The notes under the pieces were generated by a model, which saw only the letters and a program-made list of their open reading frames with translations, searched no databases and was not told the origin of the DNA. A stretch of 64,000 nucleotides of DNA from Nocardia bovistercoris (GTDB lineage Bacteria > Actinomycetota > Actinomycetes > Mycobacteriales > Mycobacteriaceae). The translations under genes and the position numbers were made by a program. Shown in pieces: positions 62,107 to 64,000 of this stretch (within the stretch, counting starts at the first letter, position 1; every line of letters begins with the position of its first letter). Location of the stretch: positions 186,001 to 250,000 of the forward strand of contig NZ_JADMLG010000002.1 in NCBI RefSeq assembly GCF_015674855.1, given 5' to 3'.

Positions 62107-64000
62107 TCAGCGGCGGTCACCCCGCACGCCACGCGGCGGCGCGGACGAGCGGACGAGTTCGGCGAGTTCGTCCGGACCGGGCAGCTCGCGCGGCGCGACG
62201 GTGCGTCCCGAGCGCACATAGTGGAAAGCGGCGCCGATCCGCTCGAGCATCCGCTGCTCCGACTCGCCGGTCCGCGCCGCCATCAGCCGCGCCAAGGCGA
62301 CCCGGTAGATCGCCAACTGCATGGCGACCGCCGGTTCGTCGTCCTCGCCCGGTTCGGCGCCGGTCTTCCAGTCGACCACGATCCAGCCGCCGTCCGGCTC
62401 CGCGAACACCGCGTCCATCCGGCCGCGGACCACGACGCCCGCGATCGAGGTCTCGAAGGCGATCTCCACCTCCTGCGGAGTGCGATGCGCCCACGCCGAA
62501 TCCAGGAACGCGTCCTGCATTCGAACCAACTCGGTGTCGACGTGGCCGTCCACCGTCTCCCCCGGCAGTTCGTCGAGACCGAGCAGCCTCGGACCCGCGA
62601 ACCACCGCTGCACCCAGGCGTGGAACGCGGTGCCGCGGCGGGCCAGCGGGTTCGGCGGGAAAGGTAGCGGGCGGCGCAGTCGCCTCGCGAGTTTCGCCGG
62701 ATCGGCGCGCATCTCCACCAATGCGGTCGCCGGAATCCGACCGGGCAGTTCCACCTCGCGCGCCACCGCACTTTCCGCTTCGAATTCGGCGAGCAGGGCG
62801 TCGACGTCGGCGGCCCAGCCGTCGGGATCTTCCGGGTCGGTGGGGAATTCGGCGGGTGCGGTGTCCTCCGGGGGTGGGGCGGGCGAGAAGGTGTCGTCCG
62901 GTGGGGGTAGGTAGTCCTCCTCCGGGGGGTAGAAGTCGTCCGGTGGTGGCTCGAAATCGTCTGGTGGCGAGAGGAATTCCTCGAAGACAGGTTCGGAGAA
63001 CGTGGGCTGTCCGACTGCTGGCGGCGGCGCGGGAGAGGCAGCGGAAGTCGGGGTGGGATCCGATTCGAACGAAGCCGACGTTTCTGTCCGCTCACTTTCA
63101 GCCGTCGACCGGCCTGTCGGCTCGACCCCGGAGGACGGCAAGTCCGCGCGCCCACCCGACGACGCCCGCGGATCCGTCAGGCCGCTCATCACCAACGGCG
63201 GCGGCGCGGATCCGCCCGACTGCGCAGGCTGGTCCGCGGGCTCATCACTGCCACTCGACGCGGTCGCGGCGAGATCTCGCGACGCGGGCTCGGTGGTTCG
63301 GGACGCCGAAGGGGGTGGAGGGTTGCGTAGGGCCGCCAATGCGGCGCGGACCATTGCGGCGCCCGCCTCGACGGAGGGGCGGCGTGGGCCGAGTGGGTCG
63401 CGGGGCCATTCGGCGGTTGGCGGGTTGTCGGTGAACGGGTTCGCGGCGTCGGGGGGCGGTGGGTCGTCCCAGCGGGTGATGTCGACGGCGCCGTGCACCG
63501 GGCTGTCCGGGGATTCGGCGGCGGCCTTCAGTTCTAGCAGGAAGTCGGAGGGGCCTTTGGGTTTCGCACCGGTCTCGGCCCAGTGGTGCGCCGAAAGCAG
63601 CAGTACGCGTTCGGTTCTGGTGACGGCTACGTAGAACAGCCTGCGGTCCTCGTCCATGCGCCTGCGGTCGAGCGCCTGCTTGTGCGACTTGATGGCGCGT
63701 TCGAGGTCCGAGCGGTCGGCGAGGTCGGACAGGTCGAGGACGGGCACGCCCTCGGCCGAATCCTCCTGCACGCGATCACCGCGCAGCGCGGTCGGCAGTT
63801 CGGCCAGCGCGCCGAGCCAGGAGCCGGACGCGGTCGTCGAGGGGAACACGCCATGCGCCACATGCGGCACCGCGACCACCTCCCACTCCAGTCCCTTCGC
63901 CGCGTGCACCGTGAGCACCTGCACGCGGTCGCGCGCCACCTCGACCTCGCCCGGTTCCAGGCCGTTCTCCACGGATTCGGCCGCGGCGAGGAAGGCGAGC
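62107..64000 (-). CDS. adnB: AdnB-like helicase-nuclease, C-terminal part
   Basis: The gene runs off the right edge. Motif V ([25 protein letters not shown]) and VI (RRLFYVAVTRTERVLLL) of a UvrD-type helicase are followed by ~250 residues of Pro/Ala/Ser-rich linker, then a RecB-type nuclease domain with GRMDAVF and DWKTGAEP (the catalytic Asp and Lys). AdnB forms the AdnAB double-strand-break resection motor of mycobacteria, matching Rv3201c. No stop or frameshift is seen. Confidence 0.9.
   Translation of the reverse strand, partial: LAFLAAAESVENGLEPGEVEVARDRVQVLTVHAAKGLEWEVVAVPHVAHGVFPSTTASGSWLGALAELPTALRGDRVQEDSAEGVPVLDLSDLADRSDLERAIKSHKQALDRRRMDEDRRLFYVAVTRTERVLLLSAHHWAETGAKPKGPSDFLLELKAAAESPDSPVHGAVDITRWDDPPPPDAANPFTDNPPTAEWPRDPLGPRRPSVEAGAAMVRAALAALRNPPPPSASRTTEPASRDLAATASSGSDEPADQPAQSGGSAPPPLVMSGLTDPRASSGGRADLPSSGVEPTGRSTAESERTETSASFESDPTPTSAASPAPPPAVGQPTFSEPVFEEFLSPPDDFEPPPDDFYPPEEDYLPPPDDTFSPAPPPEDTAPAEFPTDPEDPDGWAADVDALLAEFEAESAVAREVELPGRIPATALVEMRADPAKLARRLRRPLPFPPNPLARRGTAFHAWVQRWFAGPRLLGLDELPGETVDGHVDTELVRMQDAFLDSAWAHRTPQEVEIAFETSIAGVVVRGRMDAVFAEPDGGWIVVDWKTGAEPGEDDEPAVAMQLAIYRVALARLMAARTGESEQRMLERIGAAFHYVRSGRTVAPRELPGPDELAELVRSSAPPRGVRGDRR

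Overview
The window is high-GC actinobacterial DNA. Its right part keeps, in order, a block familiar from mycobacteria (the Rv3193c to Rv3201c neighbourhood of M. tuberculosis: UPF0182, PDZ/Lon-like protease, DUF2342, E1-like protein, UbiB kinase, WhiB7, UvrD2, mycoredoxin, NudC, K+ channel, AdnB). Together with a KstR-type operator, a Zur-type operator, a resuscitation-promoting factor and many acyl-CoA ligases this points to a mycolic-acid actinomycete, most likely Nocardia or a close relative. The genus is an inference from gene content.

Layout. 1-4.7 kb: end of an acyl-CoA synthetase, a Gfo/Idh/MocA relic, a His-rich membrane protein, a PepSY membrane protein and a secreted glycine-rich protein. 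4.7-8.3 kb (minus): galactokinase, sodium/solute symporter and a small membrane protein. 8.5-11.2 kb: a translationally coupled operon of pyruvoyl-dependent arginine decarboxylase, acyltransferase-like protein and membrane diguanylate cyclase. 11.4-19.2 kb: TetR regulator, alcohol dehydrogenase, FadD ligase, alpha/beta hydrolase, and a DoxX protein with a long 11-residue repeat tail. 19.2-23.6 kb: lactate monooxygenase, an NTF2-like gene under a KstR-type operator, a paralogue of the secreted protein under a Zur-type box, DUF2231 protein and lipocalin.

23.7-31.3 kb: a probable light/photo-oxidation lipid cluster. A MerR/B12-type (LitR/CarH-like) regulator operon and an operon of FAD oxidase, DUF1365 and cyclopropane-synthase-like methyltransferase share a nearly identical 20-bp promoter element built on 11-bp-spaced direct repeats. 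An SRPBCC-epimerase fusion and an SDR follow.

31.6-45.3 kb: an accessory stretch dominated by metal and arsenic genes (Cys-rich peptide, SigZ-like sigma factor, drug-type ABC exporter, flavin monooxygenase, ArsR-ArsN fusion, CmtR-like regulator with cation exporter, ArsR, aquaporin, ArsC, MFS pump) mixed with decayed genes, then MoeA. It ends beside tRNA-fMet. 46-64 kb: rpf and the conserved mycobacterial-type block, running off the right edge inside adnB.

A recurring theme is in-frame repeat expansion inside otherwise ordinary genes (galactokinase, DoxX protein, the Zur-box paralogue, DUF1365 protein).
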